From assembly GCF_000378185.1 (NCBI RefSeq), contig NZ_KB899390.1:40683-104682 (forward strand): a DNA stretch of 64,000 nt, given 5' to 3'. This document shows positions 36,380-46,049 of this stretch, one piece after another. The notes under the pieces are model-generated. The model had not been told where the DNA came from and did not search any database. It saw only the letters and a list, made by a program, of their open reading frames with translations. The stretch's first letter is position 1; the number at the start of each line of letters is the position of its first letter. The translations under genes were made by a program, and so were the position numbers. The stretch is from Salinimonas chungwhensis DSM 16280 (GTDB lineage Bacteria; Pseudomonadota; Gammaproteobacteria; Enterobacterales; Alteromonadaceae).

Positions 36380-38977
36380 ATGAAAACATCGTTGACACCA
36401 CTCACCAAACATTTGCGTAGTATCTTTGCAGCGTCTGCTGCTCTCTCATTACTTGCTTTTAATACCGCGGTTGCCCAGGAACAGTCTGCACAGACTGAAC
36501 AGGAAGCAGCGGATGATGTAGAAAAAATTGCCGTTGTTGGTACTCGTGCGGCACCTCGCTCGGTAGGGGCATCACCCGTGCCCATCGACATCATATCCGA
36601 AGAGGAATTTAAAAATCAGGGCTCTACTGATATGGTATCGATGCTGCAAACTGTAGTGCCTTCCTTTAACGTTAATGAACAACCTATTAATGATGCCTCA
36701 ACGCTGGTGAGGCCAGCCAACCTTCGTGGTATGGCATCCGATCATACTCTGGTACTGGTGAACGGTAAACGTCGCCATCGCTCGGCTGTTATAACGTTTT
36801 TAGGTGGCGGGCTATCTGACGGCGCCCAGGGCCCCGATATCTCTGTTATTCCCGCAGGAGCACTCAAGCAAGTTGAAGTTTTGCGTGACGGAGCAGCGGC
36901 GCAATACGGCTCTGATGCTATTGCCGGTGTGGTTAACTTTGTTTTAAAAGATAACGACGAAGGCGGTGTGGCGGAGGCGCGCTACGGCTCTTATTACGAA
37001 GGTGATGGCGACATGATGCAGGTGGCGGGTAATATTGGCCTGCCCCTAAGTGATAATGGTTTTATTAATCTAAGTGGTGAGTACCGCACCGCCGATCCGA
37101 CATCGCGGAGTGTCCAGCGAGACGATGCCGCCGCGCTGATTGATGCCGGAAATACTTTTGTGGCAAACCCGGCCCAAATCTGGGGAAACCCGGAGATTAA
37201 AGATGATATTAAACTATTTGCAAACCTGGGGTTGGAACTGAGTAATTCTGCCCAGGCATATATGTTCGGAAATTATGCGGAGCGTGAAGTAGAAGGTGGC
37301 TTCTATTATCGCAATCCGCACACCCGCGGCGGTGTTAATGACGGAGGTGTAGATGCAGATGGTACGCCCTTGTTGCTAGTAGGCGATCTGGATGGCGTAG
37401 GTAGTGGTGTTGAATGTCCTACTGTACGTATCAGTGATGGCAACGTGCTGGATGATGCGGACTATGGCCTGATAGCCGACAATAGCACCGCCGTCGGAGC
37501 CAATTGTTTTGCCTTTAACGAACTTTTCCCTGGCGGCTTTACGCCCAGATTTGGTGGCACCATCACTGACATGTCATTGGTCTTTGGCACCAAAGGGGAA
37601 CTGGCTAATGAAGTCGGCTACGATGTCAGCATCAATCTGGGCCAGAACGAGGTGGACTTCGCCATCTCTAATACGGTTAATCCGTCTTTGGGGCCTGTCA
37701 CGCCGACCTCGTTTAAGCCAGGACGATACACACAGTCTGAGCAAACCTTCGACTTAGGCCTGACTAAACCTGTTGATATTGGCATGGCCGATCCATTGTT
37801 TCTGGCTGGGGGCTTTCAATACCGCCATGAAAGCTATGAAAGCTTCGCTGGTGATACTGCGTCTTATGAAATAGGACCGCTTGCTTCACAAGGATTTGGT
37901 ATCGGCTCAAATGGATTTCCGGGTCTTTCAGCCAGAAGTCAGGGAGAGGCGTCGCGACACAACATTGCCTTTTATCTGGATGCGGAGATGTATCTGACTG
38001 ACAACTTCCTGGTGGCAGGTGCGGTACGCTATGAAGACTTTTCTGATTTTGGTGACACGACTAAGGGTAAGATCTCTGCTCGTTGGCAGTTGACAGACGC
38101 GATTGCTCTGCGTGGCGCATTTTCCACAGGTTTCAAGGCGCCAACGATTGGTCAGACAAACGTTCGTAATGTGACCACGGCGTTTGGCACGGACGGCGAG
38201 TTGATTGACCGGGCTACGCTGCCACCGACCGATCCTATTTCAGTACAAAAGGGTGGCACGGTGCTGACGCCTGAAGAATCTGAAAGTATCAGTTTCGGAT
38301 TGGTAGCGAATTTTGATAATGGTCTGTTTATGACCATTGACTACTACAATATCGAGCTTACAGACCGTATCAGTACTACTTCGGGTATCAAGCTTACGGA
38401 TGAAGATATTGCGGAACTGCTCGCTCAGGGCGTTAGTGACGCTTCAAGCTTCTCAGAGGTTAGTTTCTTTACTAATGATTTTGATACGACGACCGAAGGG
38501 GTGGATGTGGTTGCCAATTACAGTCAGGAGATGTTTGGAGGTGATACCCGTTACTCTCTGGCGTACAACTGGACGTCTACAGAAGTGGATGAAGCATCCG
38601 ATAATATATCCCAGGAACGGATTCGTATGTTAGAGGACAACTTGCCCTCTTCACGCTGGAGCCTGACGGCTAATCATATGAATGGAGACTGGCGTGTGCT
38701 GGCTCGCCTGAACTATTTTGGCAGCATTTACGAGGACCATTTGGATTCAGCCTTGCCAATCGAAGATATCAGCAGTGAAATTACCCTTGATTTAGAAGTG
38801 GGTTACTTTATCGGTGAAACTATTCAGCTGGTAGTCGGCGCAAAGAATGCGCTGGATGAATACCCTGATGAAAATACGTTGTATGATAATGAGGTGGCAG
38901 GCGCAGCGTACCCTGTTACATCACCCATTGGCATCAACGGTGGGTTCTATTACGCCCGGGCAATTTATACGTTTTAA
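36380..38977 (+). CDS. TonB-dependent receptor A (no STN domain)
   Basis: About 865 residues from the ATG at 36380, which has GGGGA upstream. A signal peptide (to about residue 33, TAVAQ) is followed by a Gln/Glu-rich stretch, the TonB-box-like VEKIAVVGTR, and a plug domain with NLRGMASDHTLVLVNGKRRH and VEVLRDGAAAQYGSDAIAG. The barrel ends in an aromatic Phe (ARAIYTF). It is a close paralogue of receptor B 4.5 kb downstream, but it lacks the N-terminal STN domain and so should transport only. Ligand unknown. Confidence 0.9.
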   Translation: MKTSLTPLTKHLRSIFAASAALSLLAFNTAVAQEQSAQTEQEAADDVEKIAVVGTRAAPRSVGASPVPIDIISEEEFKNQGSTDMVSMLQTVVPSFNVNEQPINDASTLVRPANLRGMASDHTLVLVNGKRRHRSAVITFLGGGLSDGAQGPDISVIPAGALKQVEVLRDGAAAQYGSDAIAGVVNFVLKDNDEGGVAEARYGSYYEGDGDMMQVAGNIGLPLSDNGFINLSGEYRTADPTSRSVQRDDAAALIDAGNTFVANPAQIWGNPEIKDDIKLFANLGLELSNSAQAYMFGNYAEREVEGGFYYRNPHTRGGVNDGGVDADGTPLLLVGDLDGVGSGVECPTVRISDGNVLDDADYGLIADNSTAVGANCFAFNELFPGGFTPRFGGTITDMSLVFGTKGELANEVGYDVSINLGQNEVDFAISNTVNPSLGPVTPTSFKPGRYTQSEQTFDLGLTKPVDIGMADPLFLAGGFQYRHESYESFAGDTASYEIGPLASQGFGIGSNGFPGLSARSQGEASRHNIAFYLDAEMYLTDNFLVAGAVRYEDFSDFGDTTKGKISARWQLTDAIALRGAFSTGFKAPTIGQTNVRNVTTAFGTDGELIDRATLPPTDPISVQKGGTVLTPEESESISFGLVANFDNGLFMTIDYYNIELTDRISTTSGIKLTDEDIAELLAQGVSDASSFSEVSFFTNDFDTTTEGVDVVANYSQEMFGGDTRYSLAYNWTSTEVDEASDNISQERIRMLEDNLPSSRWSLTANHMNGDWRVLARLNYFGSIYEDHLDSALPIEDISSEITLDLEVGYFIGETIQLVVGAKNALDEYPDENTLYDNEVAGAAYPVTSPIGINGGFYYARAIYTF

Positions 38978-38982
38978 TGATT

Positions 38983-39000
38983 AGGGGCGGCAGCCCCTTT
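38983..39000 (+). terminator. Short hairpin after receptor A
   Basis: GGGGC-GGCA-GCCCC followed by TTT, 6 bp after the stop. A plausible weak terminator separating receptor A from the sigma-factor operon. Confidence 0.5.
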
Positions 39001-39101
39001 ACATTTGCTTACGGGTTTTGTTTGTTAAACAGATGACAACCAGGCCGGCCTGCTGCACTATATAAAACAGGCTGGCGCAACCATTATTTACTACTCGACG
39101 A

Positions 39102-39659
39102 ATGTCCGATAAAAATACTCTTGCTGACACATTTATGAAATATCGTAGCAAACTTATGCGTGCGGTCAGTGCGATTGTAAGTAAGGACGATATTGAGGAC
39201 ATTGTTCAGGAAGCTTTTGTGAAAAGTTATGAAGCACAACTGGATCACAACATTGAGTATCAGCGAACTTATATGTTGCGTACCGTGCGTAACCTGGCCC
39301 TCAATCATGTTACCAGTGCTGCAAGCATCCTGAATGATCCTATCGAAAATATGGACGCCTTACCCTATGAGCTGGTGGGCCATACGCTGGAAAAAAATGT
39401 TGAGAGCAAAGAGCGGTTTCTACAGTTTTGCCGTGCTACTGATACACTCTCTTCAGATGTGAAACGTGTCTTTTTACTGAAAAAAATTTACGGTATGAAG
39501 CAAAAAGAAATTGCAGAGCTGTTAGGGCTTAGTCAAAGCACAGTTGAAAAGCATGTCGCAAAAGGCCTGTTGATGTGTACTAAGTATATGGCTGCGCTTA
39601 ATGAAGACGTCGGTGGTGACGTGGATACTAAATCAAGCCAGGATGTTCGAAGTCAATGA
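39102..39659 (+). CDS. FecI-type ECF sigma factor
   Basis: A 185-residue extracytoplasmic-function sigma factor. Region 2 reads LMRAVSAIVSKDDIEDIVQEAFVKSYE (about 18-44) with YMLRTVRNLALNH for -10 recognition. Region 4 reads LKKIYGMKQKEIAELLGLSQSTVEKHVAKGL (about 126-156), matching FecI-type cores. It overlaps the anti-sigma gene as ATGA. Together with FecR and STN receptor B it forms a complete cell-surface signalling set. Confidence 0.92.
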   Translation: MSDKNTLADTFMKYRSKLMRAVSAIVSKDDIEDIVQEAFVKSYEAQLDHNIEYQRTYMLRTVRNLALNHVTSAASILNDPIENMDALPYELVGHTLEKNVESKERFLQFCRATDTLSSDVKRVFLLKKIYGMKQKEIAELLGLSQSTVEKHVAKGLLMCTKYMAALNEDVGGDVDTKSSQDVRSQ

Positions 39660-40732
39660 GCAATATCAGTCACTTCACCAGTAAAGACGATATCTATGAG
39701 CAAGCGTCTGTATGGGTTAGCCGAATTGATAGGGGGCTATCTGGCGAGGAAGAGCAGGCATTTCAGGACTGGCTTAACAGTAGCCAGGGTCATCGTCGTA
39801 TTTTGTTTGAGCTTGCCAGCCTGTGGGATGATATGAGCGTACTTGGCAAGTTGCAGGAAGTGGCGCCGGTACAACAACCGGTGCTACCACAGAAACAGCG
39901 TCTTGGCCTTTACCGGTATCGACATGGTATCGCCGCATCTGTGATAGTAACAGCGTTGTGCTTTATGCTGCTTGGGCTGGTGCCATGGTTAAACAGTCCC
40001 GAACCCAGCGGTACTCATGTGGCCCAGCGTGTAGCGACGGCGATAGGAGAACAGCGTGATATAAAGCTGGCGGACGGCACCCTGGTACAGTTAAATACTA
40101 ATACAGTAGTCGAAACTGATTTCAGTGGAGCTATCCGGCGGGTTGTGCTCAAACAGGGGGAAGCGCACTTTACAGTTGCCCACGATTATTACAGACCCTT
40201 TATTGTTGAGGCCGGGGCAAATACCGTGACAGCCATCGGCACTGCCTTCAATATGCAGCTGACGGAACAAGACGGCTTTGAGTTAGTGGTGACGGAAGGA
40301 AAAGTCTTGGTCCGCGAGTTATCTGATGCCACACTTAGTAGCGACGCTACTGCACTTATTAATCCAGACGTCAGTGCTGACAAACAATTGCTGGTGTCCG
40401 GTGAAAAAGCGAATGTAAAAGGCGAAATTAGTGAGCGACGCAGATTAAATGCGGATGTTATGCAACAGGATCTGGCGTGGCAAGAGGGGATGATTGTATT
40501 CACCGGCGAGCCCCTGGAAGCGGCGTTGAAAGAGATTGGTCGCTACACACCGGTTACCTTTGAAATTATGGATGAAAATCTTCGGGGGAAACGTGTAGCC
40601 GGCTATTTCAAAGTTGGTGATATAAGTGGTTTGTTGGCGGCTCTTCGCAATAGCTTTGATATCAGCCACAAGCGTGCCGAAGGACTTGTCATCCAGCTGT
40701 ATCAGTCAGGGGATGATGGGCAGGCGGGGTAA
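39656..40732 (+). CDS. FecR-type anti-sigma factor
   Basis: A 358-residue inner-membrane protein. The cytosolic DUF4880 region (ASVWVSRIDRGLSGEEEQAFQDWL, about 16-39) binds the sigma factor. One membrane helix follows (about 92-112, GIAASVIVTALCFMLLGLVPWL). The periplasmic FecR domain starts IGEQRDIKLADGTLVQLN (about 130). The C-terminal VTFEIMDENLRGKRVAGYF stretch resembles an STN-like closing domain. It would pass the ligand signal from receptor B to the sigma factor. Confidence 0.92.
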   Translation: MSNISHFTSKDDIYEQASVWVSRIDRGLSGEEEQAFQDWLNSSQGHRRILFELASLWDDMSVLGKLQEVAPVQQPVLPQKQRLGLYRYRHGIAASVIVTALCFMLLGLVPWLNSPEPSGTHVAQRVATAIGEQRDIKLADGTLVQLNTNTVVETDFSGAIRRVVLKQGEAHFTVAHDYYRPFIVEAGANTVTAIGTAFNMQLTEQDGFELVVTEGKVLVRELSDATLSSDATALINPDVSADKQLLVSGEKANVKGEISERRRLNADVMQQDLAWQEGMIVFTGEPLEAALKEIGRYTPVTFEIMDENLRGKRVAGYFKVGDISGLLAALRNSFDISHKRAEGLVIQLYQSGDDGQAG

Positions 40733-40792
40733 TGAATGTAAGTCCCCCGCCATAAGTATATTTTTTTTGCTGAATATATGTGCCAGTATGAC

Positions 40793-40809
40793 GTTATTGT
40801 TACAATAAC
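40793..40809. promoter_or_regulatory. 17-bp perfect palindrome upstream of receptor B
   Basis: GTTATTGT-T-ACAATAAC is perfect over 17 bp, 106 bp before the receptor B start in a 183-bp gap. It suggests a dimeric regulator site; the regulator is unknown. The sequence differs from the inverted repeat before receptor A. Confidence 0.5.
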
Positions 40810-40915
40810 TATGCAATCTGCCATTACTCAGGCCACAGTCTACCGTGCATGTTGAATTATTTGCCTGTAATTGTTGAACTGATATGACAGTTTCTATCGG
40901 GCCTGCTCAACCTCA

Positions 40916-43810
40916 ATGAATGATTTACCGCGTACTACGGGGATCCTGGTTTTACTTTTATTGCTTAGTTTTGCTAACGAAAGCATAGCAGCGCAACCCA
41001 CGTATGACTTTTCTATATCGGCGCGGTCAGCTGATGAAGCCCTGACTGAGTTTGCCAAACAGGCTGATACTACGTTGTTGTTTGACTACGATTTGGTTCA
41101 GCAATTTAGTACGAATTCTTTGCATGGTAACTTTTCCTTACAGAACGGTTTGCAGGCGCTTTTAGCAGGTACAGACCTTACTGTCCATATCGATCCCACC
41201 GGCACCTATACCGTCAGGCATGTCAGTGAACTGGTGACGCCGCCTACCGCCGATACTGACGATAAAGATGATGAGCCAGCACCACTGGCTTTTGGACTCG
41301 AACGTATTGCTGTTGTTGGTTCTCGAAACGCACCGCGCAGCGTGACGTCGTCAGCAGTACCGCTGGATATCATTACGCAAAGTGCCTTTCGGGCCCAGGC
41401 CGGGGCCAACCTGTTAGACGTGCTTGCTGCGGCGGTGCCTTCTTTGAATGTTAATGATCAGCCCATTAATGATGCCACCAGTCTGGTAAGGCCAGCCAAT
41501 CTGCGAGGGATGGCTGCTGATCACACATTGTTGTTACTTAACGGCAAGCGCCGTCACCGCTCTGCTGTCATTACATTTTTAGGCGGTGGGCTGTCTGACG
41601 GCGCTCAGGGCCCCGATATCTCTGTGCTTCCTGCAAGTGCGATGCAGCAGGTGGAGGTGCTAAGGGATGGCGCGGCAGCGCAATACGGCTCGGATGCCAT
41701 TGCCGGAGTCATTAATTTTGTGCTTAAAGACGAGGCGCAGGGGGGCAGTGTGTCAGTGAAAGCCGGTGAATATTTTGAGTCAGACGGGCAACTGATACAG
41801 CTTCATGGAAATATCGGTCTACCGTTAGGAGACGACGGTTTTGCTAATCTTACCGCTGAGTACAGTCAGCAACAAGCTACCTCGCGTACTGTGCAGCGAC
41901 ATGATGCCAGTACATTGACAGCAGCTGGCAACCCATTTATTGAGGAGCCCGCGCAGGTGTGGGGTACGCTGGCGGTCAATCATGATGTGAAGCTGGCCGG
42001 CAATTTTGGTTATCCGTTGCGCGGAAACAAAACGTTGTACGCCTTTGCAAATGCTGCAACCCGTGAAATAGAAGGTGGGTTTTTCTATCGCAATCCCCAT
42101 CTGCGCGATGGAGTATTCAGCCGGCCTACCGAGCAGGGGCGACAGCTACTGGTAGCTGATCTGGATGGTCTGAACCATGGAATAGAATGCCCCACAATTT
42201 TTATTGAGACGCCAAATGTCTTGAGCCAGCCAGACTATCAACAAATTGCCGACGATCAGACTGACGTTGGTCAGAACTGTTTTGCGTTTAACGAGCAGTA
42301 TCCTGGCGGATTTACCCCTCGCTTCGGAGGCACCATTGACGACGCAGCGTTTTTTTTGGGTATGAAAGGTGAGACAGATTCCCACTGGAGCTACGATATT
42401 AGTGCAGGTGTAGGCTACTCCACTATTGATTATTCATTGTCTGAAACCATCAACCCTTCGCTGGGGCCGGACAGCCCTACTGAGTTTAACCCGGGCGGGG
42501 TAGCGCAGGTAGAGCGGACGGTTAATCTGGATATTACCAAAGTCCTGCAGGTACCCTCCGACCAGATTGCTGACATTAATCTGGGCATGGGCCTGGAATG
42601 GCGACGAGAAACTTATCATCAGCGGGCCGGAGATGCCCAGTCATGGCAGGCTGGTCCTTATGCTTTTAATCCAGATACAGGTTTATCTCAGGGGTTTAGT
42701 ATTGGCTCCAATGGTTTCCCCGGCTATCAGCCGGCATCGGCGGGGCATTGGAGTCGACACAACTGGGCATTTTATTTAGATGCCGAGACGCAGATTGCAG
42801 CGCTGGAAACCGGCATTGCAGTGCGCGCCGAACACTTTTCCGATTTTGGCTCTACACTGGACGGAAAATTAACCTTACGTCTGCCGCTTAACCGCCAACT
42901 GGCTCTGCGTAGCTCAATCAGTACAGGTTTCAAAGCCCCGACAGTAGGGCAGAGTAATGTAATTAATGTAACCACCGCTTATGCAGCCAGTGGATTGGAA
43001 GATCAGGCGACGCTGCCGCCTACGCATCCTATTTCGATACAGTTAGGCGCCAATGCCCTAAAACCGGAACAATCGGTGAATTACAGTTTAGGGGCGGTTG
43101 CATTTTTCGATGATACCTTCTATCTGACGCTGGATTATTTCAACATCGATTTAAGAAATCGCATCAGTACCACTTCTGCGATTACACTCACGGAGGCAGA
43201 TCGTATCGCTTTACTTGCGCTTGGCCAGGACGATGCATCACAGTACGCTGCCGCAAAATATTTTACTAATGATTTTGACACTCACACACAGGGAATTGAT
43301 GTTGTCGCGCATTACGAGGTGGCTTCCGGGCCATTCACTCACAATATCAACCTGGCGTATAACTGGACCGACACGCAGGTAGAGAGGGTATCTTTATATC
43401 CGGTAGTCACAGAAGCGGGCGAGCGCTTGCTTCAGGCAAACCTGACACCGGCGCGAATCAGAATGCTGGAAGATAATCTGCCAGCGCACCGGGCAACGTT
43501 AACGGTTAAGCATCACTGGGAGACGTTCACTGGCTTGTGGCGGGCAAACTACTTTGGGCGTTTTTACGAAGATCATCTGGATGCCGCAGCTGGTTTTGAT
43601 ATTTACTCTGGCGCGGTAACCACACTGGATGTGGAAATTTCCTGGATGATGACTGAACTGCTGACATTTTCAGTGGGGGCAGAGAATATCCTCGATACCC
43701 GGCCTGAACTAAATCCTTATCGGGAACAAGTGGGAGCAAAATATCCACCAACATCGCCTGGAGGCATTAATGGCGGTTTTTACTATGCAAATTTAGCGAT
43801 TGTTTTTTAA
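40916..43810 (+). CDS. TonB-dependent receptor B with STN signalling domain (FecA-like)
   Basis: A 964-residue outer-membrane receptor. A signal peptide (to about 26) is followed by an STN domain (about 28-105, PTYDFSISARSADEALTEFA), a TonB-box-like LERIAVVGSR, the plug with NLRGMAADHTLLLLNGKRRH, and a barrel ending LAIVF. The STN domain is the feature that lets a receptor signal through FecR. It shares long, nearly identical plug and barrel stretches with receptor A (NGKRRHRSAVITFLGGGLSD in both), so one arose by duplication. The ATG at 40916 has no clear Shine-Dalgarno. Ligand unknown. Confidence 0.92.
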   Translation: MNDLPRTTGILVLLLLLSFANESIAAQPTYDFSISARSADEALTEFAKQADTTLLFDYDLVQQFSTNSLHGNFSLQNGLQALLAGTDLTVHIDPTGTYTVRHVSELVTPPTADTDDKDDEPAPLAFGLERIAVVGSRNAPRSVTSSAVPLDIITQSAFRAQAGANLLDVLAAAVPSLNVNDQPINDATSLVRPANLRGMAADHTLLLLNGKRRHRSAVITFLGGGLSDGAQGPDISVLPASAMQQVEVLRDGAAAQYGSDAIAGVINFVLKDEAQGGSVSVKAGEYFESDGQLIQLHGNIGLPLGDDGFANLTAEYSQQQATSRTVQRHDASTLTAAGNPFIEEPAQVWGTLAVNHDVKLAGNFGYPLRGNKTLYAFANAATREIEGGFFYRNPHLRDGVFSRPTEQGRQLLVADLDGLNHGIECPTIFIETPNVLSQPDYQQIADDQTDVGQNCFAFNEQYPGGFTPRFGGTIDDAAFFLGMKGETDSHWSYDISAGVGYSTIDYSLSETINPSLGPDSPTEFNPGGVAQVERTVNLDITKVLQVPSDQIADINLGMGLEWRRETYHQRAGDAQSWQAGPYAFNPDTGLSQGFSIGSNGFPGYQPASAGHWSRHNWAFYLDAETQIAALETGIAVRAEHFSDFGSTLDGKLTLRLPLNRQLALRSSISTGFKAPTVGQSNVINVTTAYAASGLEDQATLPPTHPISIQLGANALKPEQSVNYSLGAVAFFDDTFYLTLDYFNIDLRNRISTTSAITLTEADRIALLALGQDDASQYAAAKYFTNDFDTHTQGIDVVAHYEVASGPFTHNINLAYNWTDTQVERVSLYPVVTEAGERLLQANLTPARIRMLEDNLPAHRATLTVKHHWETFTGLWRANYFGRFYEDHLDAAAGFDIYSGAVTTLDVEISWMMTELLTFSVGAENILDTRPELNPYREQVGAKYPPTSPGGINGGFYYANLAIVF

Positions 43811-43859
43811 AAATGTGCGGTCAGGCTATGGCTAAGCAATGATATGATTGATATTACGA

Positions 43860-44054
43860 TTAACAGACTTCTTTAAACAGAGACTCATCAACGATGGTAG
43901 CGTCTATAATTTCCTGGGTCATTGTTATACATCTGCCACACTGGCTGCCTACCTCCATCACATCTCGCAACTCACGAAGATTACCAACACCGTGAGTCTC
44001 AACCGCGCGCTGAATTGCTTTATCGGTAACACCATAGCACATGCATACGTACAT
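43860..44054 (-). CDS. bfd: Bacterioferritin-associated ferredoxin
   Basis: A 64-residue [2Fe-2S] protein. The four cluster ligands are Cys4, Cys6, Cys39 and Cys42 (MYVCMCYGV and SQCGRC), the Bfd arrangement. Bfd reduces bacterioferritin to release stored iron in iron-poor cells. A Fur-like box lies 25 bp upstream of the ATG, consistent with induction by iron limitation. It converges with receptor B. No bacterioferritin gene is in the window. Confidence 0.93.
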   Translation of the reverse strand: MYVCMCYGVTDKAIQRAVETHGVGNLRELRDVMEVGSQCGRCITMTQEIIDATIVDESLFKEVC

Positions 44055-44078
44055 CGACTGAATCCCCTAAAAATCACT

Positions 44079-44097
44079 GCAAATGATAATAGTTGCC
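44079..44097 (-). promoter_or_regulatory. Fur-box-like site upstream of bfd
   Basis: The 19-bp stretch contains AAATGATAAT and by my count matches the Fur consensus at 13 positions. Its position just upstream of bfd, a classical Fur target, adds weight. Confidence 0.5.
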
Positions 44098-44195
44098 ATT
44101 TACGTTTGGATCAAGAGGGCGGATGATAAAAATTCTTGTTTGGAAGAAAAGTGTTTGATTTTATAGAAGTTGTTTTGTATGGAAAATAAACTGCG

Positions 44196-44220
44196 ATGAT
44201 CTTTAGAGGGCAAAGATCAT
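44196..44220. repeat. 9-bp perfect inverted repeat between bfd and rnt
   Basis: ATGATCTTT and AAAGATCAT flank a 7-base spacer AGAGGGC. No T tail follows. It may be an operator or an RNA hairpin; nothing else is evident in the 270-bp gap. Confidence 0.4.
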
Positions 44221-44324
44221 GAGTCACAGGTATAAAAACATGCTGTAACCTCAACACCCCATCCGGACAATAACCCTGCCGTGTACAGCATTTACCCCTA
44301 CTTCCCAGCAGTCGGGCCGCAAGC

Positions 44325-44963
44325 TTAATCAGCAGGTGGCGTCAAGGGCCAGCCACCGAGTGATTGGTAACGATTTACAATATAGCAAAAGAGCTCAGCA
44401 GTACGAGCGGCATCATAGAGTGCGCTATGTGCTTCTTTTTGATCAAAAGCGATTCCAGCCGCCTGACAGGCTTTCACCAAAACAGTCTGACCCAGGGCTA
44501 AACCGGCCAACGATGTTGTATCAAAAGACACAAACGGGTGAAAAGGGGGACGTTTGATCTGGCTTCTGGCCAGCGCAGCATTAACAAAACTCTGATCGAA
44601 ACTGGCATTATGGGCCACAATGACAGAGCGCTGACAATTTGCTGCTTTTTGGGCTTTACGAATCATTTTACATAAACCTTTCATCGCCTCTGTTTCTGCG
44701 ATATCTGCGCGTAATGCGCAGGTGGGATCTATGCCATTGAACTCAAGGGCAGCTGGCTCAAGATTAGCCCCTTCAAACGGCGTGACATGGGTATGGTAAG
44801 TTTGATCCGGATGCAGCACGCCCTGCGCGTCCATTTTCAGCGTCACCGCGGCAAGCTCGAGTAATGCGTCGGTACCCGCATTGAACCCTGCGGTTTCCAC
44901 ATCAATCACAACCGGAAAGTAACCTCTGAAGCGGGTAGACAGGGTGGGAGTTTCGTCGGCCAT
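44325..44963 (-). CDS. rnt: Ribonuclease T
   Basis: A 212-residue DEDDh 3'-5' exonuclease that trims tRNA and stable RNA 3' ends. The exonuclease motifs are intact: [22 protein letters not shown] (Exo I, about 17), [17 protein letters not shown] (Exo II, about 117) and [16 protein letters not shown] (Exo III, about 180). The basic patches expected for RNA binding ([11 protein letters not shown]) are present. It is divergent from motY, an rnt-motY neighbourhood also seen in other marine gammaproteobacteria. Confidence 0.95.
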   Translation of the reverse strand: MADETPTLSTRFRGYFPVVIDVETAGFNAGTDALLELAAVTLKMDAQGVLHPDQTYHTHVTPFEGANLEPAALEFNGIDPTCALRADIAETEAMKGLCKMIRKAQKAANCQRSVIVAHNASFDQSFVNAALARSQIKRPPFHPFVSFDTTSLAGLALGQTVLVKACQAAGIAFDQKEAHSALYDAARTAELFCYIVNRYQSLGGWPLTPPAD

Positions 44964-45176
44964 AGAACCTCTTTTGACGCGTTATTCCAGATAAAGGAAA
45001 ACGTAAGCTATAAAAGAAAATTATCTCAGTAATCAACCTGCATATCCAGCCCTGTCTGCAGCCATACGCCATGCCGGGCATAAAGTCACCAGAGCGGTGC
45101 GGATTGTATGCTAAACTTTTTGTTCAATCTGACGATATTGTTATAGACAGTTGAAACCTATTCAGATGGTACAGGC

Positions 45177-46049
45177 ATGCGATTGAAAAATAAGATTCTA
45201 CTTGGACTTGGTTTACTCAGTGCATTTGGCAGTAACGCTGCCATGCGCCAGTATGCAGCGGCAGTAGAATCTTCTGACTGGCTTATGGACAAGCAAAACC
45301 GGTTACAGTGTGAATTATCCCATGCGGTACCCGGCTACGGTAAAGCAACATTTACCAGTGTGGCATCGAAACATCTGAATATGGAATTTGAGATGGAGAT
45401 GGCATTACTCCCTAAAAAGTTTGGTATTGCGGCGGTCTACTCAGTGCCTCCTAAGTGGATGCCTGGGCAGAGTGCACGCGAAATCGCCAATATGCAACTG
45501 CGCAAACAGTACAATGGCGATTTACCGGAAGAAGCCGCCTGGACCATGTTAAGCGAGCTGGAAAAAGGCTATTGGCCAACGATTTATTATAAAGATTGGT
45601 ACAACCGCTACGACAAAGTGGCGGTGGCGCTCAATGCCAGTAATTTTTCGGGTACCTATCAAAAGTTCGTCAATTGTGTTTCTCAGCTTTTGCCTTACAG
45701 CTTCGATGATATTGCATACACTGTGCTGTCTTATGAAAAAAACAGTACAGAACTGACCAGCTATGCTGAAAAGCGTCTTCAAATGATAGGGGAATATCTT
45801 AAGGAAGACAGCAACCTTGAGTTGGTTCTGTTAGATGGTTATACCGACAGCTACGGCGGACGCTGGAATAACGAACAACTGTCTATCGAGCGCGCCGGTT
45901 ATGTAAAAGACTATTTGACGGCGCTTGGAGTATCAGATGACCGCATTGAGCTTACCGGCCATGGTGAAAAGCGTCATATCGCGTCGAATAAAAACAGCGA
46001 TAGCAGGGCGCTGAACCGTCGGGTAGTGGTGCGGTTATCTAAAAGCTAG
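45177..46049 (+). CDS. motY: Sodium-driven flagellar motor protein MotY
   Basis: A 290-residue periplasmic protein with a signal peptide (to about 21, GSNAAM). The N-terminal domain (about 23-155) is the MotY-specific part, which forms the T ring and binds MotX. The C-terminal OmpA-like peptidoglycan-binding domain carries LLDGYTDSYGGRWNNEQLS (about 222) and ALNRRVVVRL near the end. It indicates polar, sodium-driven motility. Its stop overlaps the convergent glycerophosphodiesterase gene by 4 bp. Confidence 0.92.
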   Translation: MRLKNKILLGLGLLSAFGSNAAMRQYAAAVESSDWLMDKQNRLQCELSHAVPGYGKATFTSVASKHLNMEFEMEMALLPKKFGIAAVYSVPPKWMPGQSAREIANMQLRKQYNGDLPEEAAWTMLSELEKGYWPTIYYKDWYNRYDKVAVALNASNFSGTYQKFVNCVSQLLPYSFDDIAYTVLSYEKNSTELTSYAEKRLQMIGEYLKEDSNLELVLLDGYTDSYGGRWNNEQLSIERAGYVKDYLTALGVSDDRIELTGHGEKRHIASNKNSDSRALNRRVVVRLSKS

